A stretch of DNA of 64,000 nt from Harmonia axyridis (lineage: Eukaryota > Arthropoda > Insecta > Coleoptera > Coccinellidae): contig NC_059502.1 of assembly GCF_914767665.1 (NCBI RefSeq), positions 2,232,001-2,296,000 on the forward strand, given 5' to 3'. Shown piece by piece: positions 21,301 through 33,212 of this stretch. The notes beneath the pieces were generated by a model that was not told the DNA's origin, did no database searches, and worked only from the letters and a program-made list of their open reading frames with translations. The position numbers and the translations under genes were made by a program. Position 1 is the first letter of the stretch. Each line of letters begins with the position of its first letter.

Positions 21301-22458
21301 AAATAAGAGCAACGCGATGTCAGCCAATATTTTCTTTGGCTATCAGGAGATTCAATTTGAACTTTATTGCATCTTGCTCTCTATAAAAATAAGAGCGTAG
21401 TTGTTTGGCTTGGATCCGGATTATGAAAAGTAAATAAAGGAAATTCGTGAATAAATACTTTATTCCACTTTTATTTCAGCCAAAGGGGCCTTAGACGCGA
21501 CTGGTAGAAAAGTTGGACATCGTAAATGCAATTTTTTGTGGTTGTTAGTTTAAGTTTCATTGAACAGTTTCCTATCATTCTGCTTGAATGATAGGATTTT
21601 ACGAATCTTGTGTTGGAAATTGATCATATTATGTAATGTGTAAGAATCTGTGACTCAAAAAATAGAATACATGCATTCTATTCAATGAATTCTGCATTGC
21701 AAACATTCCTTTTATCGAATGTTACAAAGTGTAATACATTTGGTTTTCTCACTTTCATCTTTGTTGACATCTTATTACTTTGATAAAATTGTCCTAGCGT
21801 TTAACAATTAGATTGTTCAATTGCCAAACTACTTGTCATGGAAATTATAACTTACCTATCGACCTAATAATTCTGAAGATCTGAAACTATTAGCCCTACC
21901 TTTACCAGTTGTTAAATTACCCCTAATATGAAAGAAAATCTTGAAAAATCTTGTCAGAATTCAAGGAATACCCTGAATACGATCCTGAAATTGCACCACC
22001 TAGAGAGGAAAATGTTTGTTTTCTTGGAACCATCAACGTTGAAAACAATAATGACTTATAACTGCTGAAATTCAATAAAGGCTGAAATGTTTCGTACGAT
22101 TTCCTCAATTTCTATATGATTGAATTGGAAAATGCTGACTTATTGTTTCCACGTGTCGAGTTTTCCCAAACAATTGCCGGGATATGGGAAAAACATAAAG
22201 AAAATAGAGGTAATATTCCGACGTCTTACATGTGCTGTGAATTTCGTATTTCTATATTCGTCATATTCTCCAGGGAGAGACGTAGAGATGATATCGAATT
22301 GGAGCGCAGTGAAGTAAATGAAGGCTGACTTTTTTCCTGAAACCATTCTGCGTCAACTGATGTGTTGTTTTCATTTCAGACAGTGTCACTTTTTCAAATG
22401 AGGGTGAAATTGAATTATTTCTCTTGACCCTGAAGAAAATTGCATTTAATATTATAAA
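18395..22458. other. About 4 kb with no recognised gene
   Basis: This is the longest stretch without a detectable element. Frames here are short and occur on both strands. One at 22,116-22,328 (MIELENADLLFPRVEFSQ) is protein-like but unsupported. Confidence 0.5.
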
Positions 22459-23006
22459 GGGTGTTTTTTTAGAGCTATATAACTTTAAATTGCAATAAAA
22501 CAACGATGGATTATTCGATTGACATGAGTTTTATTTAACTACAAGATAATTTTGTGGCATTACATTTTGAATATGATTTCTGGTATATGACCGCCACGGC
22601 TGTCTCGGATGTAGTCCAATCTGGACGTCCAATTTTCGATGACTTTTTCCAACATTTGTGGCCAAATATCAGCAATAATACGGCGAATGTTGTCTTCCAA
22701 ATAGTCAAGGGTTTGTGGCTTATCCGCATAGACCAATGACTTTACATAGCCCCACAGAAAGTAGTCTAGCGGTGTTAAATCACAAGATCTTGGAGGCCAA
22801 TTCACAGGTCCAAAACGTAATTAGGCGGTCACCAAACGTGTCTTTCAATAAATCGATTGTGGCACGAGCTGTGTGACATGTTGCGCCGTCTTGTTGAAAC
22901 CACAGCTCCTGGACATCATGGTTGTTCAATTCAGGAATGAAAAAGTTATTAATCATGGCTCTATACCGATCACCATTGACTGTAACGTTCTAGCCATCAT
23001 CGTTTT
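22459..23006 (-). mobile_element. rosa-like (DD41D) element, 5'-truncated copy A5
   Basis: The 3' terminal repeat is present (GGGTGTTTTTTTAGAGCTAT at 22,459 on the plus strand). Minus-strand coding then covers the C-terminal half, including the NWPPRSCDLTPLDYFLWGYV block and RPQMLEKVIENWTSRLDYI. The second catalytic block is present in the sequence near 22,860-22,900, but a small deletion near 22,815 breaks the frame between it and the third aspartate. Similarity ends abruptly at 23,006, inside the codons for NDDGQNV, so the N-terminal half is gone. Confidence 0.88.
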
Positions 23007-24776
23007 CCTCATTTTTTCTCAGCTTTCCCATTACAAATATTGATGCAAAATACCGAATACAATGCTTTCTGATATCTTCAACTCCACATCAATCTCACCC
23101 AACTTCAATTCACATTCGCTAAAAACCATTTTTGTGGACATTGTTGTAGTTTTCCAAAACCATTGATGAATTCTGGCGTCTAGAGCATCCTGAATAGTCG
23201 GAGGTGCTTTGAACACTTTTAAAGTCAGCATTCCAGCTTTTTACCATTGCTTTCGATGGAACAAATAACAATCATTAAGCCATTGCTTTACTTGCAGAGT
23301 ACCATTATCAATTTGAAATTGAAAGATTATTGGCATTTGGGTAAAGTTATAGCGTAGTGGAACGAACACGCAAAAATGATGGAAATGAGAGTGAAGAGTA
23401 TTGTGTATCACACTGTATTCAAACAAATGAGGTCTCTACTTTTTTGCAAGCCTTGCAAACAAATGTCGTGTTGCATTATCTTAAAAAATACCTACTTTAG
23501 ACACTCATATGTAATGAAAAAATACGTAAGTAAGTTAGTAAGGTCTTAAATTCACCTTCAACATCCTCACCATAACACCAAATCCTCCAAACTCAAAACC
23601 CCACATCCATCTCTCCACAATAAAGATGCTCCATCCAAATCCCCTCATAATTCTCCAACACCCCATCTAAAGCACCCACCCACACACACACACACTCCCC
23701 CCAACAACTCACCATGACCAAAACCCCAAAAATTCCAACTCGTCCATCACACCCCTTCTCCAGCCACCTGCTTCTTGAAGCCACACAAACCCCAACAAAT
23801 CGAGGAGACGGCACATCGCTCAGCCTAATTATCCCAAACGGCCTTGACAGGACAGCATCCCGCCATAAAGAGCCGGCCCCATCACACGACTTCTCCGCCA
23901 TTGCGTATTTCCGAAGAGAACGATCGGTCCCTGGGGGACTCCCCTCTCCATTTTTCAAGATCGCAGTGGCCTGGCGTTGCTGGGCGCCTGAGTAATTGTC
24001 TGAGTTTATTCCGACTTAATAATTAATAGTTGGAGATGGCCGTATAATGCGGTAAAGTTGGCCGAATAACTCAAACTTTTTTGTTAGGGGACGCCTTAAC
24101 GTTTAGCGTGCGCTGTTTGGCTACATTTTATGGGTAGTTGGGGAGTGTGTGCTGCCTTTGGTGCTCTGGCTCTGCCCGTTGAAGGTGAAGAATTCCTCTT
24201 TACTGCATTAGAGAGGCCTTTGGGTGTCTCTGGCCGCCCTATGTTATTTATTCAGGGGTTTGGAGTGGGGGATTTTTATCTCTCTGTACGGAAATTCGGT
24301 TTTCTTGTGAATTATGTTTGATGGTTGGAGAGGGAGATGTTAAATGTATGGAGAGGTTGGGTCGGGAATGGTAAATGAAGTTATGCGTGTGTGTAAGTTG
24401 TAGGGTATATATCCAAATGTGGTCATTTGATGCTAGACTAAGGTTTGAATATTCCTAGTTGGATTAGGTCCTTTGAAGTTTGGATGTGAGGTAAGGTGTG
24501 GAAAACTATGGCAGGAATTTTATTACTATTCTAATCATATGTCTCACCCCTCATTTAAAAATAGTTCGACTTTGGAAACAAGTTTACTATTATCAGTCAT
24601 AATTTTTTTTGTAGTCTTCATTACTTTTGATGAATTCAATGAAAATTAAATTGGTTTTGGAAGACGTTCTCAAATCGTATTCTGTTTTCAAGATATGTAG
24701 CAATTTTTTCAGAGATACCGTTTGATTTTTTTCAGAAATTAATAGCTGATTCGATTAAACTAAAATAAATCAAAAA
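23007..24776. other. No recognised gene; CA microsatellite
   Basis: A short (CA)n run lies at about 23,680-23,696. From 23,570 to 24,330 the region is GC-richer, with overlapping frames on both strands (about 120 codons minus, 93 codons plus). None has a recognisable domain. Confidence 0.5.
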
Positions 24777-25105
24777 CTGTTGTACTGGACTAAAGTCTTT
24801 TTAACATTTTTCTAAACAACTGGTGGCCTATAACAAAAAGTTCTGAGGAAAGAGTCATGCACTATTCCAGCAGAAATATCAGCCTGTAGATTTGCATTCA
24901 TAATGATTAAAAACATGATAAAAACTTCTAATTGGAATATCTAAGCCAAATTTGAGCTGAATATCTTGTGAAGGGAAAGTGCTATTGAAAAAATGATTAA
25001 ACTTTAACATACTGTATTTCGAAAACAAAGCGTTTGCCCATGATTATAGGATTTTTTTCTCAAGATCGGTCATACCCGTTTGATCCAGAAATTTGGGAAC
25101 ACTGC
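24777..25105 (+). repeat. Dispersed repeat, copy 2 (first copy at 9.8 kb)
   Basis: It matches 9,758-10,110 in the same orientation, with landmarks TGTAGATTTGCATT and AAAACAAAGCGTTTGC in order. The copies are strongly diverged. Confidence 0.7.
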
Positions 25106-25115
25106 CTATTCAGGA

Positions 25116-25600
25116 TTTTATTGCTATTGAAGGGAGCTTCTGATCAGTAATGTTAATAAATGTTTCCTGTTTATGATGTTATACCAATGCATCATCTACC
25201 AAATAAAATTATAAGACCTCCCACAAGACCTTCTCCAGATCTCCAGCCCAAATCATCCACCTTCTCGAACCAGCAGTACCAACCTATCTAGGAAAAAATG
25301 AATAAAGAGTGGCTTGTTCTTAGTAAAGTATGAAATGCAAGCCAAGTATAAAATTATCAGAAGTTGTGCAATCCCGAGAATGGCAACAATCTGAACAATT
25401 GGAAAGCAGAAACACTCAGCCAGGAATTTACTACTGTTGCAGAAAGCTTCTAATTCACAATGTTAATCAATGTTTCCTGAGTCAATATCATCCCATACCA
25501 ATGCACCAAATAGATCCTCTCCAGATCTCCAAACCAAAACCATTCATCGACTCGAACAAGCTGCACTACCATCCTACCAAAAAGCGAATAACAAATGTCC
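25116..25600. repeat. Diverged tandem duplication, about 310-bp period
   Basis: AGCTTCTGATCAGTAATGTT at 25,135 and its relative at 25,445 begin parallel stretches with shared GTTTCCTG, ACCAATGCA and TCTCCAGATCTCCA motifs. About 1.6 units are visible. It follows directly after the dispersed repeat and may extend it. Confidence 0.65.
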
Positions 25601-26555
25601 TCGAGACACAAGATAAAAGCGAGGAATAAAACTCCGAGCGCAATCCAGAGTACGCTCTGGCTGGAACAAGCGGGGAATCAGGAAATCCGAAGTTAGGCAT
25701 CGAAAGAATGAATATTTCATCATCAATTAGGGCGGGATAGATTCGAGAGGTAAATGTAGAGAATGCACTCGGAATAATAAATGCATCCCGTATCCGGGAA
25801 GGCGGCGTGGCATTGTGCCACCGGCGCGAGCGGTATTAGCTCTGGATAAACTCCATCTGCCGATATTGATCTTTAATGGATATGTGGCGAACTTCTAACG
25901 GGATCCGATGTCGATATCATCGAGTCCCGGGTCCCTGATTTACATACCCCGAGTCTCTGGATAATCTGGATGGATCACCTTGGAGGGAGGCTGCTGCCAG
26001 GTCACGGCGATCAAGGCGAATCACTTAGGTTGGAGACTTTGGAGTTTGGTACATTTGCATGTTACGATTCGACTGGATAGGGTTCTTTTTGAGGTGTGTG
26101 TGTGTGTGTATGTGGAGGGTTTGAGCTGAGTTGCCGGTTTGCATAATGTGGTTGGGGGTTATTGGAGTTGGTACAGGGTGTTTGGTTTCGCTTGGCTGCG
26201 GAGCTTGATTCATGACAGATGAATCGTTTAACCTGATTTTTGTAAATCTACAGTTTAAGAGAATTTTGACTTCGAGATTTGGGAAAAAAATCAGTAAAAG
26301 TAACAAAAACCGTTATATCTCCTAAAATGTTCGTCACAGACCACCCAAATATAAACGTTTTTTGAAGATCGAGCTGTGATCTACTACTTACTGAGGTTCC
26401 AAGTCCGTATCTTGCTTCCAAGAGATGTGGCAGCATCGAGAAAATTATCAATTTTTTTGTTGAAAATATCAGTTTTCAACCTACAATTTCTTTAATAATG
26501 GACAGATTGAATAACAGCAAGCATGTTTGTGATCTATGTAATCGAATCAATCGAT
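25601..26555. other. No recognised gene; GT microsatellite
   Basis: A short (GT)n run lies at about 26,093-26,109. The patch 25,770-26,030 is GC-richer. I see no supported coding sequence. Confidence 0.5.
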
Positions 26556-27465
26556 GAATATTCTCGATTAAACATGTCAGCTTACGAGCTGAAGTTTCGT
26601 CATTTGCTTTAATATGGAGAAATCTGCGGCTGAGGCTCATCGAATGCTCTCCAATAGCTATGGTGAGGCCGCTTTTAGTGAAAGAACGTGACGAGAGTGA
26701 TTTCAACGCATCAAGAACGGTGATTTTGACGTTGAAGACCAGCATGGCGGTGGAAGAGAAAAGGTTTTCGAAGATGCAGAAATGGGGGCTTTACTCGATC
26801 AAGATTGGTGTCAAACACAACAAGAATTGGCAGAATCATTGGGAATAACGCAACAAGTCATTTTATGGCTTGAAAGTCATGGAAATGATTCAGAAACAAG
26901 GAAGTTGGGTGCCATACGAGTTGAAGCAAACAGATGTTGAATGGCCAAACCGAATATTGAGTTGTTGAGACCGACTGAAATAATCACAGGCGATCGCTAT
27001 CGAACGCAATTAATGCGTTCGAGCCGAGCATTGAAAGACAAACGGCTGCAATACAACCAGAGGCATGATCAAGTGATTTTACAGAATAACAATGTTCGAC
27101 TACATGTTGCAAAAGTGGTCAAGATATACTTGGAAACGGTGAAATGGGAAGTTCTACCCCACCCGTCGTGTTCTCCAGACGTTGTTCCTTCGGACTATCA
27201 CTTGTTTCAATCAATGGCACACGGCCTGGCTGACCAGCACTTCTGGTCTTATGAAGAAGTGAAAAATTGTATCGAATCATCGAATCAATTGTATTGGATC
27301 ACTTCAAAAGATGACCAGTTTTTTCAATGCGGGATTCGTACGCTGGCCGAAAGATGGAAGAAAGTCGTGGCCAGAGATGGACAAGACTTTGAATCATAAA
27401 TGTACAACCAGTTTTTCACAATAAAGCTTCGAATTTCGGAAAAAAACGGTAGAAGCAAAGTTGAA
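26556..27465 (+). mobile_element. mariner (mauritiana/cecropia type) copy C2, internally deleted
   Basis: Coding starts at about 26,571 (MSAYEL) and is broken by frameshifts. It reaches WVPYELKQTDVE, then jumps at about 26,940 to KPNIE and the region after the first catalytic block, so VTGDEKW is deleted. The frame 26,941-27,399 keeps VILQNNNVRLHVAKV, where the second catalytic aspartate has become asparagine (normal: LQHDNARPH), and CSPDVVPSDYHLF with the third. The 3' terminal repeat lies at about 27,440-27,465 (AACGGTAGAAGCAAAGTTG). It is inactive, with two of the three catalytic aspartates lost. Confidence 0.9.
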
Positions 27466-28323
27466 CGCCTTTGTATAATTTTTATAAGTCGAGTTCAAAT
27501 GAAAATAATCAAGCTTCGTATGATATAAGTTTCAATGTTAAAGAGTAGGTAGTAAAGTATTATGACGAAAATTACGACAACCATCATTTAAAAGGAAATA
27601 AAGTTCTACACAGAAAATGATCCGAAAACTTATCAGCAGTACCTACCTTTCAACATCTAACTTCAAAAGTATTTTCGACCTCTTTCTCATGCTGAATTAC
27701 ACAAGTTGGAAGAATCGGTTGTAATACGTACAGAGAACTATACCAGCTCACTCTGAGAACAAAGGGACAAAAATGAGGAATAACATATTCTCGAGCAGAG
27801 CTCTAGCATTTTAATTCAGTTTCATGGATCTTGTATGCTTTTATGCTCTTGAAACGAAATAAGTTTCGTTTGTGAATTTGAAATGTTTAATCATTCCTTT
27901 CACGTCGCTGAATACTAAGCGATATTCCCTTGCTCCCAGGATTATTCGAGGCATTGGGTTATACTAGGAAGATATAAACTTGGTGGGTGATGAAAAAAGT
28001 ACTTGTATAGTTTTTGGCTGTATAAATAAGAAAGTTTCGAATTGGGGTAGAGTGTTGGCAATGTTTCTTTCGTGCAATTGCTGGAGGATGATTTGTTGAT
28101 TCATTGGAAGAATAGCTAACTCATGGATTCAGATTACGATTACGATACTTCACTTGACTTGGCCTCTTCTTTCCAATTATGTAGTAATTCCATGAATTAA
28201 TTTTTCATTGAAACATTCTGTAGGATACAATAGAGTTGGACAAAACTTTCTTCGGTTGTAGGGATATTTGCTATTGAAAAATGCATGGAAATAAATCTAG
28301 GAAAAAAACTATCACATCCCTGT
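27466..28323. other. No recognised feature
   Basis: I see AT-rich unique-looking sequence with no supported gene or repeat. Confidence 0.5.
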
Positions 28324-28760
28324 ACAAATCTAGTTTTTTGATAGCCGACATCAAAGCATTGCTCCCGTGTCAACGATCAAAGTTGATAGAGGAGTACCGA
28401 AGAGAAATCAAAGAATTAGGTCAGAATAATAGGGTCTTTTCCATCAGGTTCCCTAGTCACTCGGAAATAAAAAGAAAGAGGGATTACTCCAAATAGATCC
28501 TTCGGATCCTCTGATATTCCAGATTGAAAAAGTATATGGGTTTAACTAGGAATATGTTACACTGGCTTTCTAACAAGGCACAGACACCTTAAATCCAAAT
28601 AATGAGAATAATGATATCAAAAACTGATCAGTGCAGATTCTGTTGGCAGTAGGAAGACACTGATCATCTAGTCACAGAATATCTCGCCATGACAAACCTA
28701 TGCGAAAAATACTTTGGGTGAGAAACTTTGTAAAAAGAGGCAAGTAACCTTTTTGGAGCC
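28324..28760 (+). mobile_element. LINE remnant, RNase H to Cys-His knuckle
   Basis: At about 28,350-28,490 the codons SKLIEEYRREIKELGQNNRV, followed by a degenerate PSHSE block, correspond to the end of the RNase H domain of I/R1-type LINEs (normal: WVPGHSxxxGNExAD). A piece resembling LLTGH follows at about 28,560, then QCRFCW and a stop, then EDTDHLV at 28,636-28,672, the first part of the C-terminal Cys-His knuckle. All frames are broken. The same knuckle wording occurs at 54.4 kb, so the two belong to one LINE group. Confidence 0.65.
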
Positions 28761-28909
28761 ATCCCAGATGCTGAAGTTAATTTGAACTTCGAAGATGAAA
28801 GTTTGGCTATAGTTGGTGCCAAAATATCATAGGTGCGCACTCTCTCCAGGGGATACAGTATTTTGTCCCGAGATCTCTGGTGACCTCTTCAGTTGGGCTA
28901 TCCAGCTAT

Positions 28910-29056
28910 CTCTGCCCAAGCCACACCCTCTCACGCCATCGTGGAGAGGTGACTCTGCACAAATTCGGAAATTCTTTATGAACCCACCGATGCCTTTTTA
29001 TAGAGAGTGTCACGAAGCCAGCAATGCCACCTCTCGGGCATACAGAGTCACTACAA
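28910..29056 (+). repeat. Dispersed repeat, copy 1 (second copy at 63.5 kb)
   Basis: CCATCGTGGAGAGGTGACTC and GCCACCTCTCGG, then GTCACTAC, recur at 63,515-63,656 with similar spacing. It lies about 150 bp after a LINE knuckle, so it may be that LINE's 3' untranslated region; that is inference. Confidence 0.65.
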
Positions 29057-30022
29057 ATTGAAAGGGATAACCGTATCACCCGAAGAACTGAAAGGTGAAG
29101 GTAGCCAGAGAAAAATCTCCGTCAGAAGGAGAAGGCCTCCAACACGCTGGAGTGACAGTCTGCTCTCATAGGACAAGTTACGATGTGGAACAGACACTGA
29201 GCCTATTTGGAAGGAAGAAGAAGAACAAAATCCAATGATTTCTCTGGAAATACCTTCAAAACCCGACGCTGATTTAAATTCCACGCATAAACCCGAACTA
29301 ACGATGTGCCAATCGAAAAATCGACTATTGAATACCCCAAATTAACCCCGAATTTCAATCAGATCCACCCTAGCACCATCGGCCACACGTCAATCATCCA
29401 CTCTTCCAGTCCAACAACCCTCTCCGCCAGCATCCGCGAAATCCATCGACAACTCCGCGAGAGATATCAAAGCGTTCGCGGAATTTTGATCACTTAGTTT
29501 TCCGTTCCGACAACTCGGATTTCTGTCCTTTGTGCCTGATAATCCGATTTGGGGGCGAGCGCACACACGTCGGCAATCGGGGCGAAAATAATCGCGCGCT
29601 CCCGGTTAACATCAATCGTAGGACCCTGATGAATATGTATACGGTCCGAGACAATGCCTCGTAAAGGTCCGTGCGGAGGATCGTGGGGACCGGAACAGGA
29701 GTGATCGGGGCTTGAGATGTTAATTCTGGAGATGGGATCGGACACGTGATGGCGAGGAGAGAGAGAGAGGGAGGGGGAAGATGGTGTATTCAGTTCGGGG
29801 CCAGAATGCACGTTCGACTAAATTGGTTTAGAGGATGGACTCTGGGTAGCTGGATGGTGTGGAATTTGTCCTAAGGTTCGAATTGGGGAGGAAATAACGT
29901 TTAGCTGAAGTGACTCCAGGGTAACGAGGACGTTGGTATTCAGATCGTTTGAAGATAGAATGATTCTAGAGGCTATAATATGTAGAAGACTCGAAAAGGA
30001 AGTCTTATTCGATAAAATTGTT
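29057..30022. other. No recognised gene
   Basis: The region is GC-richer from 29,380 to 29,830, with a purine run GAGAGAGAGAGGGAGGGGG near 29,758. I see no recognisable coding sequence. Confidence 0.5.
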
Positions 30023-30035
30023 TTATCTACTCATA

Positions 30036-30140
30036 TTGAATAATATATTACTTATTCAACTGCTTTTGAGCAATTAATAGTATCTATTAACAAACAGCGC
30101 AGCGTGAGTTATAATAACTCACTGCTATAACTCACTATAA
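30036..30140. repeat. Small palindromic repeat cluster related to the 30.35-kb hairpin
   Basis: It contains GTGAGTTATAATAACTCAC, a near-perfect palindrome, then ATAACTCACTATAAT. The same CATAACTCAC / GTGAGTTATG words form the arms of the hairpin at 30,345-30,466, so both are probably parts of one foldback element. Confidence 0.5.
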
Positions 30141-30344
30141 TAAATCGGAAAAGATGGCTCTGTGCTTCTATACTTCTGTGCTTTTATTCGGTTGACCGAA
30201 AAGGAACATTCCATTATTGTTTCTGGGGGGAGGAAGGTCACAATGATAATTTTGACGTTTATAGGTAACTTTTGAAGTTTGCCAATAAAGTTCATTCTCT
30301 GTTTTTGTATTTTAGTATTTATTGTTATAGTCGTAGATGAAGTA

Positions 30345-30466
30345 TAGTATTCAACTTGCGGTAATGGTCATAACTCACTTGATGAATTACAGGACTCGCC
30401 TGCGGCTGCTGCAAACTTCATCTGCGTGAGTTATGACCTACATTACCGCTCGTTGAATAATATACT
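30345..30466. repeat. Imperfect hairpin (MITE-like)
   Basis: The left arm reads TATTCAACTTGCGGTAATGG then TCATAACTCAC. The right arm is its complement, GTGAGTTATGACC then ATTACCGCTCGTTGAATA. Arms are about 40 bp with a few mismatches and a loop of about 40 bp. I see no clear target duplication and no coding sequence. Confidence 0.75.
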
Positions 30467-30587
30467 ATTAAACACATTTCTACCTAATCTGGATGGCGAT
30501 ACAAATACACATATCGATATGATGATTCAGTAGTTCTTTAAAGCCTTTCCTGACTATTTGGTCAATTTCCAAGATCAATAATTTAGA

Positions 30588-30855
30588 TTAGATTAGATAA
30601 GAGAAGGGGCAAAAGATCATCTGACCTCGCAAGCACCTGAACCTAAAGATCTATTGTTCATCCACGCGCGCTGCTACCAGTCAGGCAATGAACTTCATCA
30701 CTTTTTTGGAGGCTACATACATCTGACTTTAAAATCTAAATGCCAAGGTGTTGCAGCATTTTCTGGTGAACAGCTTCACTTTCGCATAGCAAGTGTTTCG
30801 CTGCCTCTGTGGCTTCTTGACAGAAGCGACGTATGTCCTCAGACGCTTTTGCCAT
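30588..30855 (-). mobile_element. LINE 3' end, Cys-His tail and pentanucleotide tail
   Basis: The minus strand reads DIRRFCQEATEAAKHLLCES, ending LQHLGI and a stop at about 30,738. This resembles the C-terminal knuckle of I/R1-type LINEs (CxxC...HLLC.C) with the first cysteine lost. About 130 bases of untranslated sequence follow, then a short TCTAA repeat tail (about 30,585-30,602 on the plus strand). It is too damaged to assign to a clade. Confidence 0.5.
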
Positions 30856-32135
30856 GTTTTTTCAGCATCAATATCGTATTGACTTGTCAGTTTGACTGTC
30901 AAATGTGATAGTTTTAAACATTTTCACATTTACACACTTTCTATTTCTGAAACATCGATCTATGTTAGAGCTTTTATTGAATTATCAGGAACTAACTAAG
31001 GGAAACTGATGATCATCTGATCCATAAATTCCACGCCATTGCAATGCAACGCAGAAAAAAAAAACGGTGATTTACGAAACTCTTAACTCCAACTTCGTGA
31101 ATAACAGCAGTCATAATATTCTCATTGAAGAATATACTATTAAGAACCCCTTTTCACATTATCGTTACCAACCTTCATTATCATTTATATTTATCCATAA
31201 AACGAATATAAATCGACTGTGCAAGTTCACATTGATCCATATATTCAATTACGTAATTGGCGGTGGTGAAAGGAAGATAATACGACATGATTACCAAGTA
31301 GTTTAAATGCCGTTCAGGGAATTAAGTTTGCTTTGAAAGACTAGGAAGTCATTTAGTGAAGAAAGAACAGGTGCAAGGACAGTTGGCTCTGAGAATAACT
31401 TAAAGCTTCTTCTAGTGTGTCCTTCTGAAATATAGCTAATTTTTCCAGATGAATACACGAACAGAAAGAATATCACATAAGATTTCCGGTTGTTGACAAT
31501 TAAGCAGGATGTTTAACCAACATTAATGAATGTTGAATGATCTGAAATCATCAAAAAGAAAACCTATTTCAAGTCACATACTCGAATTTTAGATATTCAT
31601 CAGCATATCCAGACAGCAAATTTAGCTCTAAAAGTGACTTTCAATAATGTAATTAAGATCTGCAGATTAGCCGGTGAAAACATCGATATTATAAATTAGT
31701 TTCAGTCCTCTCATCAATTGGAGGGAATAGTGCTTATTCATGATTTGCATTTTTTACATTAAGATTGGGTTAGTCGGTTCTTCATTTGTCTCACCTTCAA
31801 TAGTCTCTTCAGATGTTTCTAGGTTGTTAAAATGCGTCAAAACTTCTGAAAATGTAATTTTTCATGAAAATTTCACACGGCAAAGATGAACTACTGAAAT
31901 TCCGGTGAAATGAATATTACATTTGAAATTCAGAAAGCATAGCACTCCTATTTCTCGAATTAATAGTACCAGATCTTCTGTGCGTTAGCTATAGAATGCT
32001 AAATCATTGTTTTAAATTTCCAATGTTTTTCATTCCTTCCTCAGCACCCATCCACATGTTCATCATTGAAAATAACAAACCATTATTCTTCGCTTTCTAA
32101 AAATTTCGAACAGATTGATACCCAAGCGTTTTGAC
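30856..32135. other. No recognised feature
   Basis: I see AT-rich sequence. A 79-codon plus-strand frame at 31,067-31,306 has no recognisable product. Confidence 0.5.
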
Positions 32136-32278
32136 CGACATAAGGCTGTGTTGTTGGTGAACCTTGGCTGGGTTGTTATCCTCTAGGGCTTCTCTTGTCC
32201 AAGACGGGAAGTTGCGGTGGCCATCTGACGGGTCTGACTGCCCCAGGCCCAACATTACTACTGTTATGACGACATAAG
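32136..32278. repeat. 125-bp GC-rich insert flanked by 9-bp direct repeats
   Basis: CGACATAAG occurs at 32,136-32,144 and 32,270-32,278. Between them lie 125 GC-rich bases (for example GACGGGTCTGACTGCCCCAG), unlike the AT-rich flanks. It looks like a small insertion with a target duplication. The source is not recognised, and the minus strand is open throughout but gives no known protein. Confidence 0.45.
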
Positions 32279-32411
32279 TAGATTCGGTTCAGAATTATAT
32301 TAAGGGGGGACATACACTACACGATCTCATTGTCCGTGTGATCTGTAGATAGATTGTGTGAGAAGAGTGTTTTTTGGGTTGAATTCAGAAAATACATAGA
32401 CTTTTATTTAT

Positions 32412-33012
32412 CAAAGTTATTGTATAAAAGAACCGAAAAAATTAACTTTTATGAAATAGAAACATAAATTTAATCACAATAAATCATAACGAAATACGAA
32501 ATAATAAAAAAATTAAGTTTCTTAATACAGAGAAACCTCCAGGTTTTGTTTTATTCCATAATTTTCCATCCAGGATCTAAGACATAAGGCTTCTCATAGA
32601 TTTAACGCCTATTCTATTGCGGGTTTTTGTAACTTTCAAAAAGATCTGAAGATGCTGGCGTTGTTGGAAAATCCTTGGCCATTTTAGCCTAGTTTGGAAA
32701 GATATTTCTGAAACTACCAAAATCTACCCAAAGATTTCATAGAAATGTGAGAAAACTACTAATAAAATCGCACTGGCGAATGTTTCAGTCTCTCGGCGCT
32801 CGAGGAATCCCCTTATTTAGTCTGAGCGCACACGAGATTGCAGAAATATATGCCGTGCGACGTGTGCATATCAAGCTCAAGTAATATCAAGTAGCTTGAT
32901 ATCAATTCAAGCAATAAATATCTAAAATCAAGTCAAGTCAAGCTCAAGAATGTAATTTTTCACGAGCTTGATTTGCAAGTCAAGTAGTAGGTTTTAATGT
33001 CAAGCTACTTGG
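32412..33012 (-). mobile_element. hAT-like element remnant, copy H2
   Basis: On the minus strand it matches H1 (8,934-9,717): the end beginning CCAAGTA, the dense CTTGACTTGA subterminal repeats (32,870-32,995), and the C-terminal transposase piece with TKTRNR (about 32,560-32,650). The other end is missing: similarity stops at about 32,412, near TATACAATAA of H1. It lies in opposite orientation to H1. Confidence 0.7.
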
Positions 33013-33212
33013 TTTGATGAATGCGATATATATCCATTATTTACATGAACACAAACATGGGAGATATATTAGGTGTAGATTTGAAATAACAATTTCACGC
33101 TTCGTGCAAGATATTGAGCTGATGACATTAACAAAATAATAGAAAATTCAAGAATAATTAAAAAAAAATTACTATAAATTATTGCTGTGATTGAAACAGA
33201 TAGTGTCGAGAT

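Noticed and set aside
22116..22328. Protein-like frame MIELENADLLFPRVEFSQ with a GAGGTAAT donor-like site
   Set aside because: No acceptor, no family match and overlapping frames on both strands; too weak to call an exon.
23593..23995. Frames of 121 (minus) and 93 (plus) codons
   Set aside because: Low-complexity, GC-rich sequence with frames on both strands and a CA microsatellite nearby.
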